DNA of 64,000 nucleotides from the NCBI RefSeq assembly GCF_000219625.1, contig NC_018214.1, positions 1,426,001-1,490,000 of the forward strand, written 5' to 3'. Position numbers and translations under genes: made by a program. This document shows positions 11,483 through 22,018 of this stretch, piece after piece (positions within the stretch are counted from its first letter, which is position 1; the number at the start of each line of letters is the position of its first letter). Source of the DNA: Zymoseptoria tritici IPO323 (Eukaryota > Ascomycota > Dothideomycetes > Mycosphaerellales > Mycosphaerellaceae). A model generated the notes under the pieces. It did no database searches, was not told where the DNA came from, and saw nothing but the letters and a program-made list of their open reading frames with translations.

Positions 11483-11785
11483 TTGATGAAAGGAAGGGAG
11501 GATGGCGGAGGGTTATGAATGATGTCGATGAAACTCTTGGGATCTTTGAAAGTGCTGCTTGTATACAAAGCGATGGTGTATATAGATCTGATGAGATTTG
11601 ATTGCGTTGCGAAGACCCAGCCAGCCAAACGAGTATGGTAAGAATAGCAGACGCGAAACCGAACTAAGCACCATCCGCCATCCCACCATCCTAGCTAGTA
11701 GTAGCAATGCGATACTCTCCAATCAATAATATCAATGCCTCTCCTGAAGTGCTGTTTTCCAAATCTTGAACATGCTCCCACCCTC
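11483..11785. other. Intergenic between convergent genes, no gene seen
   Basis: 303 bp between the stops of the Nudix gene and the LSD1-type gene. I see only 3' flanking sequence. Confidence 0.4.
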
Positions 11786-14700
11786 CTAAACACCATTATC
11801 CGTCTCTTTCACACTCGCTCCACCACCTCCTCCAGCCTCGTTCTTCAACTCCTCTACAACCTCCCTCCTCACTCTAGCCGCCTCCTCATCCCACCTCTTT
11901 CCTCCTTCCTCCCACTCCCTCCTCGCTGCATCCGCAATCTCCTGCGCCTCGCGACTCGCCTTGACAAACGGCTCCTTCTCCTCCTCTCCCGCGGCTTTCC
12001 ACCACTTCCCAATCGTCTGCCGAATCATGTCCCTTCCTGAATTCGCCAGCTCCGCCGCACAGTAAGCTTTGCACTCCTCCCACTTGGACTTCGTGAAGAG
12101 CAGGAAAGGGTTAACGCCCGGTCGCGCGGGTTTGAGAGGACGGTCGCCGAGTCGAGCGTGGATGGTCGCGAGGATGAGGGTTTCGTTGACGGAGGTGGAG
12201 GTACTTGTGCTGAGGTTTGAGGCCGCCACGGTGCGGGAGGAGTTCAGGTTATACCAGAAGGAAGGGTCGGAGGGGCAGACGGATTTTTGGGGAGGGCCTT
12301 TGACGAGTGGTTGCAGAGGGTGAAGGGGTGGTTCGAGGCCGGGTTCGAGTTTGATGTGGGGCTGGGAGGGTGCTGTCGTAGAGGAAGACTGTTCTGCGTG
12401 TGAAGTGGCTGCCGGGTAGTACTCTGATGTCTGCTCCTGCTTGATCGGGGCTGCAGCGACGAGCGGGTTCGGAATACTAATCAGACCCGCCATGTCGTCC
12501 ATGACTTCCGAGGCCACTCGCAAGCCAGAGAGGAATGCACCGTGCACAGTGGCAGGGTGAGTTCCGCACGTGGCTTCTCCGGCAAAGTGCAGGTTGCCCA
12601 CCGACCTGGCCATGAGGTCGTAGTCGCCTGGTCGGGTTTCTGGCGCGACGTACGAGTATGTGCCTCTTGAGAACGGGTCTCGTTTCCATCTCGTGACAAT
12701 CACCTCGCGCGGTGCAGGGACTTTGGTGGATGTAAAGACGCTGCGAAGTCTCTCCGTGACTTCACTCAGGAGCGTGGTGGTATCGGTTTGCTCGACGTCG
12801 AACGCAGCGTTGCCGGCCATGAGTGCGACGAGCATTGGCCGTCCGCTTATCTTGGTGGCGTTCCATATCAAATAAAATCTGCCTCTCTTTCTTTGGTAGT
12901 CGGCGGGATTGAGACTGCCTTTACGTTCGGCTTCGTTCAGCAGGCCGAACATGTCGCGTTCGTCGTCCCAGAAAGGTGCGTCGTACAGGAGAACAACCTG
13001 TCCGAATATGTTAGTTTGGGCAGCAGACTCTGCTTCAACGGACTCACCTTGTTCAGCAGACCGAAGCCCATCCTGTTGATGGCGCCTCGCTTCCAATCCG
13101 GCAAAGGCGGGTCGAAATCAATCATGCTGGTCTTCAACACCCCGAGAGGTGCCGTGATCACAACTTCATCTGCCTCGATGACCTCTCCGTCCGTGCAGAC
13201 AATCCTGGTAGTGAGTGGGCTGCCAGTATCGTCGCCATTGTCGTAGTGAATGCTGTCGATGACACGACCGAAACGCACATCGAGCCTGGTCGGAAGGTTC
13301 ATCAGCCCACGAGGAAGCTGTGTATAGCCGCCGACAATCTCGGAATGGGCCCCTTCGAACTCGTTTCCAGTGTCCTGATCGTGCCCGCTCAAGCTCAAGG
13401 ATGTGACAGGTGCAGCGTTTGCATACTCCAGATTGGCATGGTGCCAGTTGAGGAGTCTCATGTCGGTCGGAGTGAGATCGATCAAGTCCTGATATTGGAC
13501 GATGGCCTCGTCCATCACATGACCAAGCGTTGGGTGCGTCCGCGATGCAGCGGCCTTGTGCAACGACACGCTTTGGTTCTTCGCCACGCCATCTCTGACT
13601 TCCCAACCCATGTCTTTGGCCGCTCGGGAAGCGCTATGCATGGCACTGCCGCCCTCGATGACCTGACTCCTCCCTGTAAGCTTCTCAGTCCCAGGAGGAG
13701 CGTTGCGACGTCTTCCTCTTCTCGCAGATGGCTTATGGGATTTGATGTGAGCATCAGGAAGCGGCTCGAGTGTGAAAGCTGTGAATCCATCCGGTGGAGG
13801 GTCTCGACACCGATTGATGAGGTCTTCGTCGCCGCGCAATGTATCCTGCTTTTGTGCCTCCGCTCGGTATGCTCCCGCTCGATCTGAGATGTCGGTGTAT
13901 AGCTCTGTATTAAGCATGTCTCTTTCCTCTTCAATGGGCTTGCCGTCGGTATCGTAAATCGTCAATGCGTCTCTCATGAGGTGGTATCGCAGGCCCAACT
14001 GCCCTCTTATGACTGTGTCCAGCGGGTTACCATGCTCGAACCCTGTCACGATCATCGCACCCATCTCTGCCGTATTGCGCAAACCATCCGGCAGACTGCC
14101 CTCGATCTGGCTTCGGAGTGGCTTTGAGTATACTCGTCCACCTATTCTGTTGCGACCCTCCAGAACAATGACACGTGGAGGCCGTTCATTCATCTCCACC
14201 CACTTGGCTGCTTCTTGCATGAAGAGACTTTCCAGCTGGCGTGCTGTTGTAAGGCCGGAAACGCCTGCTCCGACCACCACCACCGTTCTCTGCCGCATGT
14301 CTTTGCTCATCTTTTTCGGTAGAGAGGGATCCTTCGGAACTTCGACGCAGCCGAAGTTGATGTAGCCATTGCGGATCAGCCAGCGATAGGCCACTTCGGC
14401 GATTCCAAAGAAACGACTCTCCTTTGCGCACCCAGCGGCTTCTTCTCGTGTAACGCTGCAAAGCGGATTTTGTGTCCATAATCTGAGGATCGCGTTCCGT
14501 ACATTGAGATAGACGGTGACTTCCTTTGACATCAGCAAATCGGCCAATAATTTATGCTCGCTCGGATGTAGAGAGTATGGGTCCAGTCGGGAGGATGTCG
14601 CCGCTTCGATGCATTGGCTGGCAAATACATCTGCAGGAAGTCGTGATGGAATCGAAGCTCGCGGTCGTACAACAACCTCAGGCTTCACGACCATGACCGA

Positions 14701-15246
14701 TCTGGCTTCCTTGGGAGGAGCCTTGACTTTCGCAATGAGCAGTCCATTCTCATCGAGTGGCTTCGGTTTCGGCGGTCTGCCACGTTTCTTTGGTACTTTG
14801 CCTGACGTCGCTGAGTTCAGCGGTGATGGAGTGTGGGTAGCCGAGGATTCATTCCCAATTATTGATGTCGCCTGAAAGGACTTTTGCGTAGCAAATTTGA
14901 GTTGACCGTCAATAGTTCGCTTTCGAGAAGGGGAGGCAACGGTGATGTTGTTGGAAAGTGCGTCGTCGGCGGCAACAGAAGATGACATTGAGGATATCCC
15001 GGTGCTTGTCGCAGATTCCATCGAGTGATATCGCTGCCATTGGCCATTGCTATCAAGTTGCCACTTTTCTGGCTGTGTCGAAACGGTCGAATTCTTATCG
15101 AAAACTTCGGTTCCGCTGGAAGATAGACCGGAGTCGTCTTCATCCACTGCTGGCGGACGAGCGATATTGGTATTTCTGGGCAGCACGCCAGCAGCGAGGT
15201 CGGAATCCGAGGCGATATAACCAGAATCCACCATTATTGTAGCCAT
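11786..15246 (-). CDS. LSD1-type lysine-specific histone demethylase (SWIRM + amine oxidase + HMG box)
   Basis: Nuclear FAD-dependent amine oxidase expected to demethylate mono-/dimethyl-lysine on histone H3. Exons 15246-13048 and 12997-11786 (50-nt intron) give 1136 aa. Order of parts: disordered N-terminus; AT-hook KKRGRPPKPKP at about 153-163; SWIRM domain at about 200-303; Rossmann FAD motif VVVVGAGVSGL at about 321-332; substrate/FAD region ending in a GEATCGTHPATVHGAFLSG block; and a C-terminal HMG box at about 1025-1100 (NPFLLFTKSKW..IGKWWKAAGEEEKEPF). Lys733 in GFGLLNK, the last codon of exon 1, aligns with the flavin-proximal catalytic Lys of human LSD1. The HMG-box fusion is the known fungal (S. 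pombe Lsd1/2, Aspergillus HdmA) arrangement. The start at 15246 is the first ATG after leader-like sequence; an ATG at 15234 is an alternative. Confidence 0.92.
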
Positions 15247-17164
15247 GCCACCGACTGTATCGTTCAAGAGGACACTGTGTAGTATTGTTGTGTTGCTATC
15301 GCCACCATGGTCGTGTTCAATGCCGATATATGGGGTTCGAGAATCCGGATCATCGCATGGTGGTCGAGTCCACGCCGAGCGTGTGTGGAGAGCGTGCGAA
15401 TGGACGGATGAAGGCCTGAAAGAGTGGTCGCACCGATCGACTGACAAGGACCGTGTATTGCGTGTGTACGAGGAGTGAATGCAGTAGTGGAGTGTCAAAG
15501 CATGTGCTGTTGGCGATGCAAGTCCACATGTGATGTGCTTGATTCAGATCGAGTTGCCTCCTCTTTGGTCCTGCTCCTTCCTGCTCCATGCCGAAAATCC
15601 CCACTTTTAAATCCTCACCTCGACTTCACCTCGACTTCACCTCGACTTCACTCACTCTCACACTCTCCGATACCACCATCGAAGTGCCGGAAGAACCTCA
15701 AAAAATATACCAAACATCTGCCATGATGTATGACAAGAGCCGATGATGAATTTTGGAGCCCAAAACTCGATCCGATGCCCGGCGCTGGTCTTCCATGGCT
15801 GAAGATATGGCAAATTTCATGGTCCGATATTGAACATGAATGAGGCAAAGCAAGTCGCCTGCAAGATCCGGTGACATAGGAGCAGTGAAAGATCCGGAAA
15901 TCCATAGATGATGTCGACGAGTCCTCGCCTGGGCGACATTGGATATCCTGCTGCTTGGCTCGAAAGGTCGCACGCATCAGGTGGAGGGACCAGTGCGTTG
16001 CAAGCGAGGAACACAAAAAGTACGCCGCCATCGAAGATAGATTTGCTGAGTCCAGTTATAGTTGTCAGCCAACCTTGCTGCGCAAGCTGCCCGTTTGGTC
16101 ACCAACGACCGCTGCCGCACCCGAGCCGATTCGCCATGCGACCGAAAACAGTCCTCGCCGCCTACCCTCGTCTACCAAGTCCCTCGAGATCCGACGTGGG
16201 GTTCCCTATAATGCTGTGAGATGGTGGAGAGAATATGTCTTGATCAAGCAGCTTGGCGCGGGCGTCCAAACTCCTGCAGTTCATGTGCGCGGAATGAATT
16301 TGTGCGTGGGTGTTGTACAAGAGGGACAATCTCTACCAGCAAACGCGGGCGCCTCCCACCAAAACGCCGGGTACACCTCGGGAATCATTTCCATGTTGAT
16401 AAGGGACAAAATCCATGCCGCCTTCAAGAATTCGTTGGAAAGCGGGAATCTCTGGATAGCTCAACCCGTTAACGCGGCTGGGGCATAATCTGGCCCCTTG
16501 GCACTCATCTCTCTTAACTCAACTACTACCTGGTTCGAGCGGTCATCTCAGTATTGCACTGGCATGTTAATCATCCCCCGTTACGTCAGGAGTTGGGCGC
16601 CAGAATGAGACCGCTCGATCATGCTTCCTCGAATATCGATAGATGCAAACCAGCCCCGGGTGCCTCAGATGTTAAATGGTTTCTCTCTCTACCTTCGGGT
16701 GGGGATAGTTTTGCACTTTTGCCTGCTTTGACACCTCCCACTCTGCGGTGTCGCAGCTGGCCTGCTTCGGAAGCGCAATGAAACATGGTGGCGCTCAATC
16801 TTTTTGCAACCTCAAGAGCACTTCATAGTGCAGGAACATCTGTCACCTCCAGTTCAATGTCATCGATTATTTCCACATCACCGCTGTTGATGCGTGCCTG
16901 TCTGCGTTTCTGGTGATACATTTGATTTGAGTGTCAATATAAGCCGCTAGCCTACATGTATTCCACACCGGGAGTCCTGCCCACGATGCCGCCGTGGTGA
17001 AACGTCCTCCATTGTCCATCCTACAAGCGCACATCGCCGGCGCTATCAGCTAGATACGTCGAGCAACGTCGAGGGCCATTGTTGAAACATTGGAATACAG
17101 TAGCATTGCACAATTGATCATCTTGCCACATGGTTACTTCATTGAAGTTCATACATTCAAGATA
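15247..17164. other. Large intergenic region, no gene seen
   Basis: About 1.9 kb lie between LSD1 (5' side) and NTR2 (3' side). A long open frame at 15955-16488 lacks family features and is not called. The region contains the 11-bp tandem repeat listed separately, and otherwise nothing I can name. Confidence 0.45.
15616..15648. repeat. 11-bp tandem repeat, three copies
   Basis: The unit CACCTCGACTT is repeated three times without change, followed by a partial CACTC. It lies about 370 bp upstream of the LSD1-type start in a CT-rich tract. Read directly. Confidence 0.9.
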
Positions 17165-18717
17165 TTACATATCGTCTACGCTGTCTCCTGCCGGCTGAGC
17201 TCCCAAGCCAAGCCCTGAGCGACCCCTGCTCGACATTGAGAACCCAAGTCCAGGTTGACCAGCCGCGCTCTCCTCAGGATACTCATCGCTGCTTGCATCG
17301 CCAGCGTTTTCCGCGGTCCCGCTGTCAACGCTCATTTGCGCATCGCCATCGTTGTCGCCGCTCTGTGTCTGAAGTACTGGAGGTGCTTCTAACTCAAGCT
17401 TCGGCGTGCCAATTGGCTTCACTCCATTTATGCCTCTCTCCTTTCGGAGCTCTTCGAACTTGTCGGCCGTATCCTTTAGCGCACGCTGTATTCTGACCTC
17501 TTCCTCCGCCAAGCGAAGCTTTTCCCGTTGCAAGGCCTCCATTTCCTTCAGTTTCTGCATTCGTGAAGTCTGCATGTCTGCCAATCTCTTCCGCAGCTTC
17601 TCAATGGCGCCATCGAGCGTAGGAATCGGCGTAATGATAGGAGGTGGTTCGGGCCTGGCATTTTTGTCCGCATCCAAAGACGCTGCTTGCCCATATGTAC
17701 CATGCCGCGTCTGTGCCGCCTCGTAGGCTTCATTCCGTTCTCGGTCACTGTCGTTTGATTCCGAATTCGAAGCTCCTTCCGCTTCTGCGATCTGCGCAGC
17801 CATTTCCTGCTTCTTCCTCCGCGCCGCTTCCAGCTCTGCTTTGCGCCCAAGCGCTATTCTGCCATCTTCTGTGAAATCATCGAAGTCCTCCATAATATCC
17901 TCATCGTCTCGTACAAGCCTGCTCTCCGACTGTCCGTACTTGTCTTTCGGCTTTAATACCAGCCGGCCAGCCTCATCGCGCATCACATTCTCGTCAAGAT
18001 CCTCATCGTCGAGATCGGGATCGTCTGGGTCCAATGAGATGTATTCTTCTGCCGCCTGCTCTTTTGCCATTCGAGCTCGCCGAGCTTTTTTCTCTGCGAT
18101 CTCGCCGGCTGAGGGAATGGCGGACGCTTGTGCAGATTGCTCATATCGTGCTAGTGAAGATCCAAACTTCGAAGAAAGGTCCAGATCGCGAGTGCCCGTC
18201 GCTACATCTTCCAAGTCGCTGTTTGCTGCCGAGCTGAACTCCTGTGGTGTCGACGGCGTGCTTTCTTTCAGCGCCTGCAGATTTGCTGCGCTGTAGCTCG
18301 GCCGCTCCTCGTCGTCCTCTTCCGCCTGCCTCACTGGTAGTTGTGACACTAGTAGAGAACTTCGCTTTGAGGCATTGCGCTGAATGGCTATTCGCGAAAG
18401 ATTGGAGCGCTTCGGCGTCACCACCGAGGCTTCAGAGTCATCATCGTCTTCAACAGCTGAAGTCCCAATCGAGGTTCGCAGAGAGGAGGATTTTCGGGAT
18501 TTATTTGTAGGCCTTCGGAGCGCGGAGTCTGCGTTACATCTCGCTGTCAGCGGATATTGCCAGCTAAGAGCAACTCGTCAGAGTCGTTCGAGGAGTTATG
18601 CGCGCATGACAACATACCTTGAGTTGAAGTCACATTCGAAGTCGAGGAATCGTTCTCATCCTCCTCATCCTGGCCAATCTTGCGTGGCACTCGCCGCGCT
18701 GCGAACGACTTCTTCAT
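17165..18717 (-). CDS. NTR2-domain spliceosome disassembly factor
   Basis: Ntr2 partners Ntr1 and the helicase Prp43 in releasing the intron lariat and disassembling the spliceosome in the nucleus. Exons 18717-18618 and 18528-17165 (89-nt intron) give 487 aa. The first exon, MKKSFAARRVPRKIG then an acidic stretch, matches the usual N-terminus of fungal NTR2 proteins. The second holds TPKRSNLSR, RPSYSAANLQALKESTPSTP, IPSAGEIAEKKARRARMAKEQ and EEYISLD, which are the family blocks. A coiled-coil-prone segment runs at about 315-385 and an acidic/Gly-rich tail closes the protein. Joining the first exon restores a continuous frame (split Asp codon). It is divergent from the holo-ACP synthase gene over 206 bp. 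Confidence 0.85.
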
Positions 18718-18923
18718 GCTGTGCAGTATGTTATCGCAGCTCTTCGAAAGCACTGAGACGGTCGTACATCGTGGAGATTCTGTCGAAGTTTGGAATGTCG
18801 GGTTCGCCGTCAAAAAATGGCTGACATAAGCCGATGATTGGCGAGCTGGAGCATGTGAAGGTCTGACATCAGAGGATCTTCTTTCAAGCCTATTCACCAA
18901 CCCAGTCATTTGCAACACCCGCC
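18718..18923. promoter_or_regulatory. Bidirectional promoter interval NTR2 / holo-ACP synthase
   Basis: The two start codons diverge with only 206 bp between them, so the core promoters of both genes must lie here or overlap each other's leader. I can see no clear TATA box. Confidence 0.5.
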
Positions 18924-19601
18924 ATGCCACCTCGACCATTCCCTCTTCAGCTTGGAATTGGCATTGATACTATCCACAAGCCCCGCCTTCGCCGCTTGGT
19001 GCTCAAGGATATCGACGAAGATCGCTCCCTTCGTGCCTTCTTAAGACGTCTCCTCACGCAGAGCGAACAACGCGAGTTCTGGGGCCGGATGCCACCAAAG
19101 GGATCGTTGCTGCAATCCGAGGATGGTATCTGCACCGCCGTAGACTATCTCGCTGGAAGGTACATGATCTCGAGGATACTGCATGCAGATGGTGAGACTG
19201 CTGATTCATGAATGTGCTGATGCTGCTCCCATAGATGGGCCGCCAAAGAGGCTGCTATCAAAGCTGTGAAGCCTCGCAATTTGAGACTGATGGAGGTCGA
19301 GATACGTCGAGCTCCTGAGCATGACGGCCGCAGAGGAGTCTACGCAGTGATCTTCGATCATATCGCAGAAACTCGCAACCAAAACAATACTCTTGACCGT
19401 TCGGCTGATGACACTCAAGACGTTGATTATGTCAATGCTCACGAGGTGGATACCGCCAGACCGGCAGACGACGAGCGTCCCGGACAAGTGGCGCGAATAA
19501 GCATCAGCCACGACGGAGAATACGCCACTGCGGTCTGCATGGCCGCCGAGAGTCCACTTCCTGGAGACGTTGGAGGAGAAGCGGCCGCTCGGATGCCTTG
19601 A
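18924..19601 (+). CDS. Holo-[acyl-carrier-protein] synthase (AcpS-type phosphopantetheinyl transferase)
   Basis: Transfers the 4'-phosphopantetheine arm of CoA to a serine of an acyl carrier protein; in fungi the stand-alone AcpS type usually serves the mitochondrial ACP (S. cerevisiae Ppt2). Exons 18924-19159 and 19235-19601 give 200 aa. Motifs are LGIGIDTIHKPRL (Mg-binding Asp), the junction-spanning GRWAAKEAAIKA (catalytic Lys-Glu), and ISISHDGEYA near the C-terminus. An internal acidic insert (about residues 125-155) is longer than in bacterial AcpS. The WAAKEA motif is restored exactly by the splice, which makes the intron secure. No obvious mitochondrial presequence precedes the fold. 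Confidence 0.9.
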
Positions 19602-19700
19602 GCATCCATGACTGTGTGTTTGTCCCGCTATCTAATCTAGTCCTGCAAGACAGCCTGGCACAGCCTATTCCTGCAACACATCGACGCTACTTCTTGTCTT

Positions 19701-20735
19701 TCAGTGGTGTCGAATCAGATGTGCCTCCAAAGTGCCACTCAGACTAATCCTGTCTGCACGATCACACAGCCAACGGAACCTTTGCTCGGTCGGATCGTGA
19801 TTGTACGTCTCTGTACCCGTGTGCAGTCTCTGGATCATTCGAGCCTTCCGCGACCATTCTCGGATGTTCAGCAGCGCCGACCATGGTACTCGCCGGAACC
19901 CGTTGGCTTGAGCATGATCCAGCACGACCGCAATGGCATGACCATAGGCGAGTTGCGGCAGCCTATTGATGATACCCTCTGCCTCTGCTAGCTTAGCGAA
20001 GAGGATCATGGGCAAGGTGTCGCCGATTGGCCGCTGCTGCTCGATGTATTCCCTGTGGCGATGGACATATTCCGCGCCGACCTGCGGTATTGCGCTTCTC
20101 GAATCGTGGCCTCGCCAGAGAAAGGCCATGTGGCGCATCAGCATTCGTCGCAGATCACTCACAACTCGATCTTCGGCTGGCTGAGTGCACAGTGTGCATC
20201 CGCAGCTGAAGCCACCCATTGCGAGATCTTCCATGCGCTCCTGCGTTGTCATCAACAGAAAATCTTCTGTGTACGAAAACGTCAAATCTTCCCCGACTGA
20301 AACATCTCGGATAGTAAGGCACTGCTGCTGCTGCCACTGACCATTCGTGGTGATGGCGCAATTCGGAGCGCACGAGTGGTTGAATCGAGAGGCGTGCCCA
20401 AAGCAGCCTTCGCGCGGCTGGCCTCGAATGTGGAACATGTTGGAGTAGAATTTGGCGGACAAGCTGGCATCCGGTGCATTCCGATTCAAAGCGTTGAGAG
20501 GCAGTGCGAGGAACTGTGCTTTGGCGGGAGGGCTCAGGTTCGCAAAGATACGCTGGACGTCACCTTCGTTCACATATGGCATCGGTCGCTCTGTGACGAA
20601 GAGGGCTTGGTCGACTAAGATCCTGGTTCCGGCTTTGATGTTCTTGAGCGCAAACGCTCCATTGCCTTTGCCAGGAGATGGACGGATGGCATAGTAGCCA
20701 GCGTTGCCGAAAGCTTCACCAGGCTCTAGATTCAT
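19701..20735 (-). CDS. SET-domain protein
   Basis: Probable S-adenosylmethionine-dependent protein lysine methyltransferase of the SET family; substrate unknown. The single exon gives 344 aa. The SET core begins with GKGNGAFALKNIKAGTRIL (about 22-40), contains RFNHSCAPNC at 117-126 (the NHS cofactor pocket) and ends with GEDLTFSYTEDF, with Tyr155. A post-SET-like FSCGCTLC follows at 177-183. No MYND finger is split into the SET fold, so it is not a classical SMYD. The C-terminal 150 residues are helical and TPR-like in look but unassigned. The ATG at 20735 was taken; leader-like CT-rich sequence lies upstream. Confidence 0.85.
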   Translation of the reverse strand: MNLEPGEAFGNAGYYAIRPSPGKGNGAFALKNIKAGTRILVDQALFVTERPMPYVNEGDVQRIFANLSPPAKAQFLALPLNALNRNAPDASLSAKFYSNMFHIRGQPREGCFGHASRFNHSCAPNCAITTNGQWQQQQCLTIRDVSVGEDLTFSYTEDFLLMTTQERMEDLAMGGFSCGCTLCTQPAEDRVVSDLRRMLMRHMAFLWRGHDSRSAIPQVGAEYVHRHREYIEQQRPIGDTLPMILFAKLAEAEGIINRLPQLAYGHAIAVVLDHAQANGFRRVPWSALLNIREWSRKARMIQRLHTGTETYNHDPTEQRFRWLCDRADRISLSGTLEAHLIRHH

Positions 20736-21271
20736 CTTGGTACCGTTTTCAAGGGGCTCTGAGATTTCGACGAAAGATTGGGCAGCACGAGAGGTAGATA
20801 CAGAGGTAGAAGTAGACAGCCCATGCTTCCCCTTTTCAAGGCAAGCAGATTGATCAACCTACAAAGAGAACGAATAGCAAACTGGGGCAAAGCGCAGAAC
20901 AACTGGATGATCAGAGAACGTTCGGGCGTGGAAACGATAGGTGGACGAGCCTCGATGAGCGCAGCCCTCTTGACCGCGGTCTAAGCGCGGAGGTATCATG
21001 TTCTCGTGCGGTCGGATGGTTGTCCAGGTGAGGTAGAGCAGGAACCTTAGAGTTGCGGTCTCGGAGGATGAAGTTCCTCTCGCGCTTGCATGTAAATTGA
21101 CGTCCCTTAATCAATTTCGGGCCCGCTGTGAATCGTCGAACCATCAGGTAGCTCGACTCCACCGCGCTTTCTATGACATTCGCCGACTTCCGTTTTAACC
21201 TACACACACGCTCCAAGCCCTGAGCACGAGGCGCATCGATATCAGGACGATATATCAAGTATACCGGCACC
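20736..21271. other. Divergent intergenic region (SET / EAF6)
   Basis: About 0.5 kb that must carry both promoters. No gene seen. Confidence 0.4.
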
Positions 21272-21832
21272 ATGGGAGAAAATGTACCACCCAACTCGGC
21301 CGCGCAAACATCAGCAGCCGCCGACCAGCCCGGCCGACCTTACTACGAATCCCTTCGAACAAACCTACGCGCGACCCTCGAGAAGAAGCGACGGCTAGAC
21401 GAACAGCTCGCCATGGTCGAGGAACAAATTCACAAACACGAAGGCAATTACCTCGAGGAAACCGCCAACTCAGGCAACATCGTCCGCGGCTTCGACGGCT
21501 GGGTGAAAGGCGTAACGATTTCAGCAGGCGGTCGCGGCGCGGTGGACGATCGAAGAAGAGGACGTGTGAGGGAGGAGGATCGAGTGTTTAGTCGGAGCTC
21601 AGTGGGATGGATGCGCTTGCAGGAGGGACCTGAGTCGAATACGCCATCGCATGCGCCGACTCCGACGGGTTCGACGGCGCCGCAGTTGAGTCGTGCGGAC
21701 ACGGCTGCTTCGACGCCTGTTGCTTCGGGAGTCAAAGCTCCAGGGAACAAGAAGAAGAGACCGACGGAGAAGGATGAGGAGGAAGATTCGAAGCCAAGCA
21801 AGAGGGGCAAGATTTCGTACTCAAGGGAGTGA
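21272..21832 (+). CDS. eaf6: NuA4 histone acetyltransferase subunit Eaf6
   Basis: Eaf6 is a small shared subunit of NuA4 (and NuA3-type) histone acetyltransferase complexes in the nucleus. The single exon gives 186 aa, starting at an ATG in CACCATGGG context. The Eaf6 domain occupies about residues 23-83: YYESLRTNLRATLEKKRRLDEQL, a coiled-coil continuing to HEGNYLEETANSGNIVRGFDGWVKG. The C-terminal half is low complexity (Thr/Pro/Ala-rich) and ends in a basic acidic-mixed KKKRPTEKDEEE..KRGKISYSRE segment typical of fungal Eaf6. Identification rests on the highly conserved NSGNIVRGFD block. Confidence 0.93.
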   Translation: MGENVPPNSAAQTSAAADQPGRPYYESLRTNLRATLEKKRRLDEQLAMVEEQIHKHEGNYLEETANSGNIVRGFDGWVKGVTISAGGRGAVDDRRRGRVREEDRVFSRSSVGWMRLQEGPESNTPSHAPTPTGSTAPQLSRADTAASTPVASGVKAPGNKKKRPTEKDEEEDSKPSKRGKISYSRE

Positions 21833-22018
21833 GTGTTTGCAACGGTTTTGTCAGCGTTCAGAGCATGGTGTTCGGAGTTTTGAGTGGACAATGGGGATTA
21901 TTGGGACAGTGGAAAGCCCGGACGGCCCAGGTTTGGAGGTCTGTTATGATTCTGGGTATCACTTTGTGCGGATTTGGCATGATCAAACGCAGCTACCTTG
22001 CACGTCTTGCCTGTGCCT

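Noticed and set aside
15955..16488. 177-codon open frame in the LSD1-NTR2 intergenic region
   Set aside because: No family motif, no splice partners and mixed composition; probably chance in GC-balanced DNA.
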